Below are positions 45,295 through 54,147 of a DNA stretch of 64,000 bases, piece after piece (the first letter of the stretch is position 1; every line of letters starts with the position of its first letter). The notes beneath the pieces were generated by a model. The model was given only the letters and a program-made list of their open reading frames with translations. It searched no databases and was not told the DNA's origin. The translations under genes were made by a program, and so were the position numbers. Source of the DNA: Flavobacterium galactosidilyticum (GTDB lineage: Bacteria; Bacteroidota; Bacteroidia; Flavobacteriales; Flavobacteriaceae); contig NZ_CP087135.1 in assembly GCF_020911945.1 (NCBI RefSeq), forward strand, positions 310,001 to 374,000, written 5' to 3'.

Positions 45295-48144
45295 ATGAAA
45301 ACAGACGCTTTTGCATTAAGACACATCGGCCCAAGAGAAAATGATTTACATCATATGTTGAAGACAATTGGGGCTGAAAGTCTAGATCAATTGATCGATG
45401 AAACTATTCCAAGTGATATTCGCTTAAAATCAGATTTGGATTTAGATCCAGCAATGACTGAATATGAGTTTGCTAATCACATCACTCAATTAGGAAATAA
45501 AAACAAGATGTTTCAATCATACATTGGGTTAGGATACAATGCAGCAATTATTCCTGCAGTTATCCAGCGCAATGTATTTGAAAACCCAGGGTGGTACACG
45601 GCATATACGCCATACCAAGCAGAAATTGCGCAAGGTCGTTTAGAAGCGATTTTGAATTTTCAAACTATGGTTATCGAATTGACTGGAATGGAAATTGCAA
45701 ATGCATCTTTACTTGACGAAGCTACAGCAGCAGCAGAAGCTATGGCTTTATTATTTGATGTTAGAACCCGTGACCAAAAGAAAGCTAACGTATGCAAATT
45801 TTTCGTTTCTGATGCAATTCTACCACAGACATTATCTGTTTTACAAACTCGCTCTACTCCCATAGGCGTTGAGTTAGTTGTGGGAGATCACCAAGAATTT
45901 GATTTTTCTACTGAATTTTTCGGAGCAATCCTTCAATATCCAGGGAAATTTGGACAAGTTCATGATTACGCTCAATTCATCGCTAAAGCTGCCGAAAACG
46001 AAATAAAAGTAGCCGTTGCTGCTGATATTTTGAGTTTAGCAAAATTGACTCCTCCAGGAGAAATGGGCGCTGCCGTAGTTTTAGGAACTACACAACGTTT
46101 CGGAATTCCGTTAGGTTACGGAGGTCCACACGCAGCGTATTTTGCTACCAAAGACGAATACAAACGAAGCATGCCAGGAAGAATCATTGGTGTAACCATT
46201 GATACTAACGGAAATCGTGCCCTTCGTATGGCATTACAAACCCGCGAACAACACATTAAACGTGACAAAGCAACTTCAAACATTTGTACTGCTCAGGTTT
46301 TATTATCTGTAATGGCAGGAATGTATGCTGTTTATCACGGACCAAAAGGTTTGAGATATATCGCTAATAAAGTACATGCTTCTGCAGTAACATTAACAAA
46401 CACCTTAGAAAAATTAGGTTTTGAACAAACTAATACTGCTTTCTTTGACACTATCGTTATAAAAGCTGATGCTCAAAAAGTAAAAGAAATTGCACTACAA
46501 AACGAAGTTAACTTTTATTACATTGACGAAAATACGGTTTCAATCTCATTGAATGAAACAACAAGTATCGCTGATTTAAATAAGATTGTTGGGATTTTCG
46601 CTTCCGCAAAAGGGACTCAAGCAACAACAATTGAAAGTTTATCTCAAACGAATCATTTCCCAGAAAGCGTTGAAAGAACTTCAACTTTCTTAGAGCATGA
46701 TGTTTTTACAAAACACCATTCAGAAACAGCATTAATGCGTTATATCAAAATGTTAGAGCGTAAAGATTTAGCGTTAAATCATTCTATGATTTCATTAGGA
46801 TCATGTACAATGAAATTAAATGCTGCTTCAGAGATGTTGCCTTTAAGCAACGCACAATGGAACAACATTCACCCATTTGCACCACTAGATCAAGCGCAAG
46901 GATATCAAGAAATGCTTGCTAAACTAGAGAAACAATTAAACGTAATTACTGGTTTCGCTGGAACTACATTACAGCCTAATTCTGGTGCTCAAGGAGAATA
47001 TGCAGGACTTATGGTTATTCGTGCGTATCACCAATCAAGAGGAGATCACCACAGAAATATTGCTTTAATACCTTCATCTGCACATGGAACTAATCCTGCT
47101 TCTGCAGCAATGGCTGGAATGAAAGTAGTGGTTACAAAAACATTAGAAAACGGAAATATCGACGTAGAAGATTTACGCGCAAAAGCAATTTTACACAAAG
47201 ACAATCTTTCATGTTTGATGGTTACTTACCCGTCAACTCACGGTGTATTTGAAAGTGCTATAAAAGAAATCACGCAATTGATTCACGATAATGGTGGACA
47301 AGTATATATGGATGGTGCTAACATGAATGCACAAGTTGGATTAACAAATCCAGCAACTATCGGTGCTGACGTATGTCACTTAAACTTACACAAAACGTTC
47401 GCTATTCCTCACGGTGGTGGTGGACCAGGTGTAGGGCCGATCTGTGTTGCTCCACAATTAGTTCCGTTTTTACCAACTAATCCGGTAATACCTACAGGTG
47501 GTGAAAATGCTATCACAGCTATTTCTGCTGCACCTTGGGGTTCTGCATTAGTTTGTTTGATTTCTTACGGATACATCTGCATGTTAGGTGCTGAAGGTTT
47601 GAAACAATCAACAGCATATGCAATTTTAAACGCAAACTATATTAAAGAGAAATTAAACGGTCATTATGACACTTTATACTCTGGAGAAATGGGTCGAGCA
47701 GCTCACGAAATGATCCTTGAATGTCGTCCATTCAAAGAAAAAGGAATCGAAGTAACTGATATCGCAAAACGATTGATGGATTACGGTTTCCACGCTCCTA
47801 CTGTTTCTTTCCCAGTTGCAGGAACCTTAATGATCGAACCAACAGAAAGTGAAAACTTAGAAGAATTAGATCGATTTTGTGATGCAATGATTGCTATCCG
47901 AAAAGAAATTGAAGAAGCAACTTTGGATAATTCTAATAACGTACTAAAAAATGCACCACATACTTTAATGATGGTAACCACTGATAATTGGATTTTTCCA
48001 TACAGTCGTGAAGCAGCAGCATTCCCATTAGATTATATCGCTGAAAACAAATTTTGGCCTACGGTTCGTCGAGTAGATGAAGCCTATGGTGATAGAAACT
48101 TAAATTGTTCATGCGCACCAATTGAAGCCTACATGGAAAGTTAG
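45295..48144 (+). CDS. gcvP: Glycine dehydrogenase (decarboxylating), P-protein
   Basis: PLP enzyme of the glycine cleavage system, 949 residues, in the single-chain form with the two halves fused. It begins FALRHIGPRENDLHHML. The PLP lysine is Lys700 in LNLHKTFAIPHGGGGPG. Other markers are LGSCTMKLNAASEM (about 502-515) and NLNCSCAPIEAYM at the end. The T- and H-protein genes are not nearby. No perfect -7 box was found in the 147 bases before it. Confidence 0.98.
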   Translation: MKTDAFALRHIGPRENDLHHMLKTIGAESLDQLIDETIPSDIRLKSDLDLDPAMTEYEFANHITQLGNKNKMFQSYIGLGYNAAIIPAVIQRNVFENPGWYTAYTPYQAEIAQGRLEAILNFQTMVIELTGMEIANASLLDEATAAAEAMALLFDVRTRDQKKANVCKFFVSDAILPQTLSVLQTRSTPIGVELVVGDHQEFDFSTEFFGAILQYPGKFGQVHDYAQFIAKAAENEIKVAVAADILSLAKLTPPGEMGAAVVLGTTQRFGIPLGYGGPHAAYFATKDEYKRSMPGRIIGVTIDTNGNRALRMALQTREQHIKRDKATSNICTAQVLLSVMAGMYAVYHGPKGLRYIANKVHASAVTLTNTLEKLGFEQTNTAFFDTIVIKADAQKVKEIALQNEVNFYYIDENTVSISLNETTSIADLNKIVGIFASAKGTQATTIESLSQTNHFPESVERTSTFLEHDVFTKHHSETALMRYIKMLERKDLALNHSMISLGSCTMKLNAASEMLPLSNAQWNNIHPFAPLDQAQGYQEMLAKLEKQLNVITGFAGTTLQPNSGAQGEYAGLMVIRAYHQSRGDHHRNIALIPSSAHGTNPASAAMAGMKVVVTKTLENGNIDVEDLRAKAILHKDNLSCLMVTYPSTHGVFESAIKEITQLIHDNGGQVYMDGANMNAQVGLTNPATIGADVCHLNLHKTFAIPHGGGGPGVGPICVAPQLVPFLPTNPVIPTGGENAITAISAAPWGSALVCLISYGYICMLGAEGLKQSTAYAILNANYIKEKLNGHYDTLYSGEMGRAAHEMILECRPFKEKGIEVTDIAKRLMDYGFHAPTVSFPVAGTLMIEPTESENLEELDRFCDAMIAIRKEIEEATLDNSNNVLKNAPHTLMMVTTDNWIFPYSREAAAFPLDYIAENKFWPTVRRVDEAYGDRNLNCSCAPIEAYMES

Positions 48145-48153
48145 ATTACAACT

Positions 48154-48185
48154 AAAATGTCTCGAGAAATCGGGACATTTTTTTT
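48154..48185 (+). terminator. Terminator of gcvP
   Basis: AAAATGTCTCGA, a GAAA tetraloop and TCGGGACATTTT (one G-U pair) with a run of nine T. It starts ten bases after the stop codon. The following 250 bases up to 48437 are very AT-rich and show no gene. Confidence 0.92.
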
Positions 48186-48437
48186 ATAATATTGCAATTA
48201 AATTGATGAATAATTCGCAAGGTAAAAATAAAACCGAGTCAAACATTTAAAATAATTATTTCTACACAAAAGCGATATATTATAAGAAAATCGCATCTAT
48301 AAAAGAACTTTACAATCATATAAATAATATTTTGACTCAATATTAACTATTTAATAATTATATGCACGCATAGTAAATATTATGAGTGTAATTATTTTTT
48401 TATGTTTAAATTAGCATAAATTTTGGAAAAAAACGCA

Positions 48438-49496
48438 ATGAAAATAAAAATAGCCGGAATAGGAAGTTATATTCCTGAGAAGAGAATAAGCAATGCAGAC
48501 TTTGGAAACCATGTATTTTTAAATGAGGACGGAACCGCATTTGGCTATCCTAACGAGGTTGTCATCAATAAATTTAAAGGAATTACAGGAATCGAACAAA
48601 GGCGTTATGCTGAAGATCATTTATCCTCATCTGATTTAGCTTATTTTGCTGCTAAAAAAGCAATTGAAAACGCACAAATCGATCCTGAAACAATAGATTA
48701 TATCATTTTTGCACATAATTTTGGTGACGTAAAAAAAGGGGCAATTCAATCAGATATGCTACCTAGTTTAGCAACCAGAGTAAAGCATAAATTACAAATA
48801 AAAAACCCAAAGTGCGTTGCTTACGATATCCTTTTTGGTTGTCCAGGATGGATTGAAGGCGTACTTCAAGCCAATGCCTTTATCAAATCTGGAATGGCTA
48901 AACGTTGTTTAGTTATTGGTTCTGAAACTCTATCAAGAGTCGTTGACGACCACGATAGAGATTCAATGATTTATTCTGACGGTGCTGGCGCTTCTATTAT
49001 CGAAGCTTCTGATGACGAATCAGGATTGCTTTCATACGAGAGCGCAACTTATGCAATGGAAGAAGCTAACTACTTATTTTTCGGTAAATCATACGATCCA
49101 GAAGCAGATCCGGACCACCGTTATATAAAAATGCATGGTCGTAAAATTTACGAATTTGCATTGAACAACGTTCCAACAGCAATGAAAAGTTGTGTAGAAA
49201 AAAGTGGACTTGGCATAGACGATGTTAAAAAAATTCTGATTCACCAAGCCAATGAAAAAATGGATGAAGCAATCATACAACGCTTTTACAAACTACACGA
49301 CAAACCGGTTCCTCAAGATATTATGCCTATGAGCATTCATGAATTAGGAAACAGCAGCGTAGCTACGGTACCTACTCTTTTTGACTTATTAATTAGAGGT
49401 GAAATTAAAGACCAGCAAATAAACAAAGGCGATATTTTATTATTTGCTTCTGTTGGAGCAGGAATGAATATCAACGCCTTCATATACAGATACTAA
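48438..49496 (+). CDS. 3-oxoacyl-ACP synthase III-like enzyme
   Basis: Thiolase-fold condensing enzyme of 352 residues. The catalytic triad is complete: Cys135 in LFGCPGWIEG, His269 in ILIHQAN and Asn305 in ELGNSSVAT. It is closer to FabH than to KAS I/II, but FGCPGW and the long insertions suggest a specialised member rather than the housekeeping FabH. The start at 48438 is preferred over a TTG 15 bases upstream because MKIKIAGIGSYIPE is the usual N-terminus. The next genes are a methyltransferase and a glycosyltransferase, each with its own signals. Confidence 0.88.
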   Translation: MKIKIAGIGSYIPEKRISNADFGNHVFLNEDGTAFGYPNEVVINKFKGITGIEQRRYAEDHLSSSDLAYFAAKKAIENAQIDPETIDYIIFAHNFGDVKKGAIQSDMLPSLATRVKHKLQIKNPKCVAYDILFGCPGWIEGVLQANAFIKSGMAKRCLVIGSETLSRVVDDHDRDSMIYSDGAGASIIEASDDESGLLSYESATYAMEEANYLFFGKSYDPEADPDHRYIKMHGRKIYEFALNNVPTAMKSCVEKSGLGIDDVKKILIHQANEKMDEAIIQRFYKLHDKPVPQDIMPMSIHELGNSSVATVPTLFDLLIRGEIKDQQINKGDILLFASVGAGMNINAFIYRY

Positions 49497-49527
49497 TTAA
49501 TGTAAATTCATAAGAATTTAAATTACC

Positions 49528-49564
49528 AAAAATCCACAGTTAGTAAAATTAACTGTGGATTTTT
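49528..49564 (+). terminator. Terminator after the KAS III-like gene
   Basis: AATCCACAGTTA (49531-49542) pairs perfectly with TAACTGTGGATT (49550-49561), extended by A/T pairs and followed by T. Loop of seven bases. Confidence 0.9.
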
Positions 49565-49603
49565 CATTTGTATCTGCAATAAAAAACATCAAAATAAGGA
49601 ATT

Positions 49604-49611
49604 TATCTTTG
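49604..49611 (+). promoter_or_regulatory. Promoter -7 box of the methyltransferase gene
   Basis: TATCTTTG, exact consensus, placed after the preceding terminator and about 78 bases before the ATG at 49690. Its position rules out the longer open frame that begins at 49555 upstream of it. Confidence 0.6.
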
Positions 49612-49689
49612 TACATTTGCATCCTGAATCCTGACAGCAAAATTAACCTAGATAAAGAACGAAAAATCACTTCGTTCCTCGCAAAGACT

Positions 49690-50214
49690 ATGTACGAAAA
49701 AACGTTTCCTAATAAAAGATTCAAACACACATTAGAATTTCTAAACAAACACATTACAACGACATCCACTATTTTAGATTTAGGGGTCGAAAATCCTTTT
49801 TCTAAAATCATGAAAGAAGAAGGTTTTACAGTTACAAATACAACTGGCGAAGACTTGGACAATGATCAAACGGTTTTCCAAAAAGGAAAAACAGATGTTG
49901 TTACTGCCTTTGAAATTTTCGAACATTTATTAAATCCCTACACTATCTTAAACGAAATCAAATCGGATAAGCTATTCATTTCTATTCCGTTACGTTTGTG
50001 GTTTTCTCCAGCTTATAGAAGCAAAACTGACATGTGGGACAGACACTATCATGAATTTGAAGACTGGCAATTGGATTGGCTTTTAGAAAAAACAGGATGG
50101 AAAATAATAGACCGTCAAAAATGGACAAACCCCGTTAAAAAATTTGGCATTCGTCCTTTATTGCGAAAATTCACGCCAAGATATTATATTGTTTACGCTG
50201 AAAAAATAAAATAA
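49690..50214 (+). CDS. SAM-dependent methyltransferase, class I
   Basis: A 174-residue enzyme when read from the ATG at 49690 (MYEKTFPNKRFKHTLEFLNKH). An open frame extends to 49555 but it would cross the promoter box and terminator, so it is not used. Motif I is TILDLG (27-32), the acidic strand-2 end is NTTGEDLDND, and VVTAFEIFEHLLNPY matches post-motif II. The C-terminal part is basic and aromatic. The substrate is unknown; the glycosyltransferase next door suggests surface glycan or lipid modification. Confidence 0.82.
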   Translation: MYEKTFPNKRFKHTLEFLNKHITTTSTILDLGVENPFSKIMKEEGFTVTNTTGEDLDNDQTVFQKGKTDVVTAFEIFEHLLNPYTILNEIKSDKLFISIPLRLWFSPAYRSKTDMWDRHYHEFEDWQLDWLLEKTGWKIIDRQKWTNPVKKFGIRPLLRKFTPRYYIVYAEKIK

Positions 50215-50221
50215 GCCTTGG

Positions 50222-50256
50222 TAACTTTGGCAAAGTTCAAAACTTCGACAAAGTTG
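50222..50256 (+). repeat. Two adjacent palindromes with a TAnnTTTG box
   Basis: AACTTTG-G-CAAAGTT (50223-50237) is followed after 3 bases by a second near-palindrome, AACTTCG-A-CAAAGTT (50241-50255). The first overlaps TAACTTTG (50222-50229), which also matches the promoter -7 consensus and would give a leader of about 45 bases for the glycosyltransferase gene. Tandem operator, promoter or intergenic repeat are all possible. Confidence 0.5.
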
Positions 50257-50276
50257 AAAAGTCAAACATACAAATA

Positions 50277-51125
50277 ATGAATTATTACATCGTTATACCT
50301 GCTCATAATGAAGAAGAATTGATTTCTTTGACATTAGAGTCTCTAATTTCACAAACACTTTTACCTAAAAAAGTAGTGGTTGTCAATGATAACTCTACTG
50401 ATAAAACTTCGGAAATTGTTTTGGCTTTCGCCGAAGAACATCCGTTTATATCATTGGTCGAAAAAAAATCAAGTACCATTCATTTACCCGGAAGCAAAGT
50501 AATTCAAGCGTTCCAGACAGGATTTGAAACCTTAGATGAAAACTACGATGTGATTGTAAAAATTGATGCCGATTTGATTTTCCCAAATAATTATTTTGAA
50601 AAAATCGATACACATTTCAAATCAGATCCTTCAATTGGTATGGTTGGTGGCTTTTGTTATATTGAGAAAAACGGAGAATGGATTTTAGAAAACCTAACCG
50701 ATAAAGACCACATTCGAGGCGCTTTAAAAGCCTACAGAAAAGAAACTTTCAAACAAATTGGCGGTTTAAAACCACAAATGGGTTGGGACACCGTTGACGA
50801 ATTACTTTGTAAATTTTACAATTGGAAAGTAGTCACTGATACCTCTTTACATGTAAAACATTTAAAACCAACTGGTGCTAATTATAATAAAACAGCACGC
50901 TATAAACAAGGTGAAGCTTTTTATACTTTAGGTTATGGCTTTATAATTACCGCTATTGCTTCAGCAAAACTAGCGATGATGAAAAAAAAACCATTGCTTT
51001 TTTTAGATTATATTAAAGGATTTTGGAAAGCTAAAACAGCTAAAACACCTTTAATGGTCACAGCAGAACAAGCAAAATTCATACGTCATTACCGTTTAAA
51101 AAAAATGAAGGAAAAGCTTTTCTAA
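50277..51125 (+). CDS. Family 2 glycosyltransferase
   Basis: GT-A fold enzyme of 282 residues that transfers a sugar from a nucleotide sugar. It starts YYIVIPAHNEEELISLTLESL, has the nucleotide-binding VVVVNDNSTDKT (33-44) and the metal-binding DAD at 97-99. A Trp/Gly acceptor region, MGWDTVDELLCKFYNWKV, follows at about 167. There is no membrane helix. It is the third gene in a row after the KAS III-like and methyltransferase genes. Confidence 0.88.
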   Translation: MNYYIVIPAHNEEELISLTLESLISQTLLPKKVVVVNDNSTDKTSEIVLAFAEEHPFISLVEKKSSTIHLPGSKVIQAFQTGFETLDENYDVIVKIDADLIFPNNYFEKIDTHFKSDPSIGMVGGFCYIEKNGEWILENLTDKDHIRGALKAYRKETFKQIGGLKPQMGWDTVDELLCKFYNWKVVTDTSLHVKHLKPTGANYNKTARYKQGEAFYTLGYGFIITAIASAKLAMMKKKPLLFLDYIKGFWKAKTAKTPLMVTAEQAKFIRHYRLKKMKEKLF

Positions 51126-51160
51126 CGAAAACTGAACCCTATTGACCAATAACTCGTAAC

Positions 51161-51168
51161 TATTTTTG
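51161..51168 (+). promoter_or_regulatory. Promoter of mlaE-mlaF
   Basis: TATTTTTG, exact -7 match, with TTG (51142-51144) 16 bases upstream, slightly closer than the usual 19. It lies 26 bases before the mlaE start. Confidence 0.5.
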
Positions 51169-51193
51169 TATTTTAGCCCTTATTCACAATACT

Positions 51194-51943
51194 ATGATGC
51201 TCATTCGATATATAACACAGATAGGAAGATATTTCCTGATGATAAAAGAAATTTTCAACAAACAAACCAAATGGTCTGTGATGAAAAATCTAATCTTCAA
51301 GGAAATTGATGACTTAATAATTGGTTCACTTGGTATTGTAGCCTTTATTTCCTTCTTCGTGGGAGGTGTTGTTGCAATTCAAACCGCATTAAACTTAACT
51401 AATCCTTTGATCCCAAAATACCTTATTGGTTTTGCCACCAGACAATCAGTGATATTGGAATTTGCTCCTACATTTATCTCCATAATTATGGCAGGAAAAA
51501 TGGGATCATTCATAACGTCTAGCATCGGTACGATGAGAGTTACAGAGCAAATTGACGCTCTAGAAGTAATGGGAGTAAATTCGCTGAATTACTTAGTATT
51601 CCCAAAAATAATTGCACTGTTATTATATCCGTTTCTCATCGGTATCGCCATGTTTTTAGGAATTCTAGGAGGATGGATGGCTGGAGTTTACGGCGGATTT
51701 ATATCTAGCGACGAATTTATCAATGGAGCGCAAATGGATTTTATTCCTTTTCATATTGCTTATGCATTTCTTAAAACATTGATTTTTGCTCTTTTATTAG
51801 CAACTATACCTTCGTTCCATGGCTATTATATGAAAGGTGGTGCACTCGAAGTAGGTAAAGCCAGTACTGTAGCCTTTGTTTGGACATCAGTTTCAATAAT
51901 ACTTTTCAACTATATACTAACGCAACTGTTACTAGGATCATGA
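51194..51943 (+). CDS. mlaE: MlaE-family ABC transporter permease
   Basis: Inner membrane permease of 249 residues with about five helices, part of the Mla-type system that moves phospholipids between the two membranes. Recognisable segments are GGVVAIQTALNL, FAPTFISIIMAGKMGSFITSSIGTMRVTEQIDALEVMGVN and a C-terminal FVWTSVSIILFNYIL. Two adjacent ATG codons can serve as start. It overlaps the ATPase gene by four bases (ATGA), showing coupling. No MCE/MlaD gene is present next to it. Confidence 0.93.
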   Translation: MMLIRYITQIGRYFLMIKEIFNKQTKWSVMKNLIFKEIDDLIIGSLGIVAFISFFVGGVVAIQTALNLTNPLIPKYLIGFATRQSVILEFAPTFISIIMAGKMGSFITSSIGTMRVTEQIDALEVMGVNSLNYLVFPKIIALLLYPFLIGIAMFLGILGGWMAGVYGGFISSDEFINGAQMDFIPFHIAYAFLKTLIFALLLATIPSFHGYYMKGGALEVGKASTVAFVWTSVSIILFNYILTQLLLGS

Positions 51944-52701
51944 TAGAATTAAAAAACATAGAAAAATCATTTGGCGGTAATAAAATCCTTAAAGGCATTT
52001 CGACAGTTTTTGAAACTGGAAAAACTAATTTAATTATAGGGCAAAGTGGATCAGGCAAAACAGTTTTACTTAAAAGCCTTTTAGGTATACATACACCTGA
52101 ATCAGGACATATCTGTTTTGATGGAAGAATATATTCCGAATTGGCTGCCGATGAAAAGAGAGACCTTAGAACCGAAATAGGAATGGTATTTCAAGGTAGT
52201 GCATTGTTTGACTCCATGACTGTTGCTGAAAATGTTGGTTTCCCTTTAAAAATGTTTACTAGAGATAACAAAGCTAAAATTAAAGAGCGTGTTGACTTTG
52301 TACTAGAAAGAGTAGCACTCAAAGATGCGCATCACAAATTACCTTCTGAAATTTCAGGAGGAATGCAAAAAAGAGTTGCAATTGCACGAGCAATCGTAAA
52401 CCGTCCAAAATATCTTTTCTGTGACGAACCTAATTCTGGTCTTGATCCAAATACGTCTACCTTAATTGATAATTTAATTAAGGAAATTACCGAAGAATAC
52501 GATATCACAACCGTTATTAATACACATGATATGAACTCGGTTATGGAAATTGGAGATAATATTTTATTCTTAAAAAATGGTCTTAAAGCTTGGCAAGGAA
52601 CCAAAGAAGAAATTTTCATAACTGATAACGAAGCCGTAGTTGACTTTGTTTATTCTTCAAATTTATTCAGAAAAGTGAGAGAAGCGTATTTGAAGGGGTA
52701 A
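51940..52701 (+). CDS. mlaF: MlaF-family ABC transporter ATPase
   Basis: ATP-binding subunit of 253 residues for the MlaE permease. Walker A is GQSGSGKT (34-41), the signature is ISGGMQKR, and Walker B is YLFCDEPNSGLDP; the H-loop is NTHDMNSV. The start at 51940 is chosen because it overlaps the permease stop as ATGA and gives the usual MIELKNIEKSFGG. Upstream in-frame starts lie inside mlaE. Confidence 0.95.
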   Translation: MIELKNIEKSFGGNKILKGISTVFETGKTNLIIGQSGSGKTVLLKSLLGIHTPESGHICFDGRIYSELAADEKRDLRTEIGMVFQGSALFDSMTVAENVGFPLKMFTRDNKAKIKERVDFVLERVALKDAHHKLPSEISGGMQKRVAIARAIVNRPKYLFCDEPNSGLDPNTSTLIDNLIKEITEEYDITTVINTHDMNSVMEIGDNILFLKNGLKAWQGTKEEIFITDNEAVVDFVYSSNLFRKVREAYLKG

Positions 52702-52707
52702 AGACTC

Positions 52708-53325
52708 TTATTTATTTACCTGCAATGAGTTCGGCAACACCTCCACCTCAGCATTAGGATTGAATAAGTACATTTTTCCAGAACTTACTTCGATGCATTC
52801 AAAACGCTTGGTGCGAACTGCCATTTTCTTAAAAATCTTTCCATTAGAAATTCTAAAAACGCTGCCGTACGGAATTTCGAAAACATAGTTTTTATCATTT
52901 TTTTGGTCAAATTGTTTTAAAGCCAAAGATAAAGTAGCATCGGTGTCACTACTGGCACTTGGATTTCTAAAATGTCTTGCCAACAAAGGTAAAATTTGAT
53001 TTGGAAAAATTTCTGGTCTAATGTAAGGAACCATCAATTGCTGAAAAGTATACTTCCATTCGTTTCCATGCGGCTTGATGTTTCGACCAAATTTTTCGAA
53101 AGCCACTAAATGAGAAATTTCATGAATCAACGTTATCAAGAAGCGATACTTATTCAAACTTCCGTTTACGGTAATTTCATGCTTACCATTCATTCCCTTT
53201 CGATAATCACCATGGCGTGTAGCGCGCTCATTGACAATTTTCAAATGCACTCTATGGGTCACAATCAATTCAAAGGCAGGTTTTACTGCGTGATCAGGTA
53301 GATATTTCGTTAATGTTTCGCTCAA
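52708..53325 (-). CDS. SprT-like zinc protease-domain protein
   Basis: A 205-residue protein. The metal site is HEISH (68-72) in TLIHEISHLVAFEKFG, with the third ligand probably His86 in KPHGNEW, the SprT arrangement. The C-terminal third (RISNGKIFKKMAVRTKRFECIEVSSGKMYLF) lacks the cysteines of a zinc ribbon but has its general shape. SprT/Spartan relatives cut DNA-bound proteins in eukaryotes; the bacterial role is unsettled. It is convergent with mlaF, with only 6 bases between. Confidence 0.82.
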   Translation of the reverse strand: MSETLTKYLPDHAVKPAFELIVTHRVHLKIVNERATRHGDYRKGMNGKHEITVNGSLNKYRFLITLIHEISHLVAFEKFGRNIKPHGNEWKYTFQQLMVPYIRPEIFPNQILPLLARHFRNPSASSDTDATLSLALKQFDQKNDKNYVFEIPYGSVFRISNGKIFKKMAVRTKRFECIEVSSGKMYLFNPNAEVEVLPNSLQVNK

Positions 53326-53338
53326 AACAAACTATGAA

Positions 53339-54016
53339 TTATGGATTCGTAGAGGAAACCTGTAGCACTTTTCCATTGAAATATTTATTGCCTGTCAAAG
53401 TAAAATTAAAAATATAATCGGCCATTTCATTCGCTGATATTGGCGCTTGATAACCTGGAAAAGCTTCTTCAAGCATTTCTGTTTGAACAGAACCTAAAGC
53501 CAAAACATTAAAAGAAATTCCACGATCTTTATATTCTTCTGCTAATAATTCCATAAGCGTAATTACAGCTCCTTTACTTGAACTATAAGCCGCAAGTCCA
53601 GAAAATTTAAGACTTCCTTGAATTCCTCCCATAGAACTAACAGCGACTACGTGACTACCTTTTTGTAAATAAGGCAAAGCGATACGAGTCAAATTTGCAA
53701 CAGCAAAAACATTGACTTTATAGATATTTTCAAAATCTTGTTTCGTAGTTTCTGAAAATGGTTTCAATATTAAACTTCCGGCATTATGAATAATAGCGTC
53801 TATTTGTTTCCAAGATTTATACAAAAAATCGTTTACCTTAACTAACTCCGATTCATTAGACAAATCAACTGAAAGACAAGTGATGTTTTTATTCCCTAAT
53901 AAAGTTTGAGGAATTTTTCTAGAAATAGCTAAAACATGGTGTCCCGCATTTGCAAATTGTAAAGCTAATTCATGCCCTATTCCCCTACTCGTACCTGTAA
54001 TAATAATATTTTTCAT
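53339..54016 (-). CDS. Short-chain dehydrogenase/reductase
   Basis: Rossmann-fold oxidoreductase of 225 residues. The cofactor motif is TGTSRGIG (7-14), NAG lies at 78-80, and the catalytic pair is Tyr144 and Lys148 in YSSSK with the serine in VVAVSSMGG. An arginine in the first loop (SRK at 32-34) points to NADP. It is followed by the sprT-like gene after 13 bases, likely the same transcript. Substrate unknown. Its -7 box is four bases before the ATG. Confidence 0.88.
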   Translation of the reverse strand: MKNIIITGTSRGIGHELALQFANAGHHVLAISRKIPQTLLGNKNITCLSVDLSNESELVKVNDFLYKSWKQIDAIIHNAGSLILKPFSETTKQDFENIYKVNVFAVANLTRIALPYLQKGSHVVAVSSMGGIQGSLKFSGLAAYSSSKGAVITLMELLAEEYKDRGISFNVLALGSVQTEMLEEAFPGYQAPISANEMADYIFNFTLTGNKYFNGKVLQVSSTNP

Positions 54017-54020
54017 AAGG

Positions 54021-54028
54021 CAAAAATA
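54021..54028 (-). promoter_or_regulatory. SDR gene -7 box, four bases from the start codon
   Basis: Minus-strand TATTTTTG, exact match, then CCTT and ATG. No TTG at -33. Same geometry as at rlmB and at the TPR gene. Confidence 0.5.
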
Positions 54029-54108
54029 AACAAAAACGACAAATTAGCATCGCTTTACGCAAAGGATTGTTTTTCAATTTTAAAAACAAAGAATATTAGA
54101 ATTTTACT

Positions 54109-54116
54109 TAATTTTG
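54109..54116 (+). promoter_or_regulatory. -7 box before the GNAT gene
   Basis: TAATTTTG, an exact consensus match, 31 bases before the ATG at 54148. No TTG at the expected distance. Confidence 0.45.
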
Positions 54117-54147
54117 ATAAAAGCCATTAATTTAAACTTCACATTCG

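Noticed and set aside
48186..48437. Hidden gene or small RNA in the AT-rich gap after gcvP
   Set aside because: Only a weak GCGAT/ATCGC pairing was seen, with no promoter-terminator pair and no open frame of note.
49555..49689. N-terminal extension of the methyltransferase by 45 residues
   Set aside because: It would begin in the preceding terminator and cross the TATCTTTG promoter box; the ATG at 49690 gives a normal domain start.
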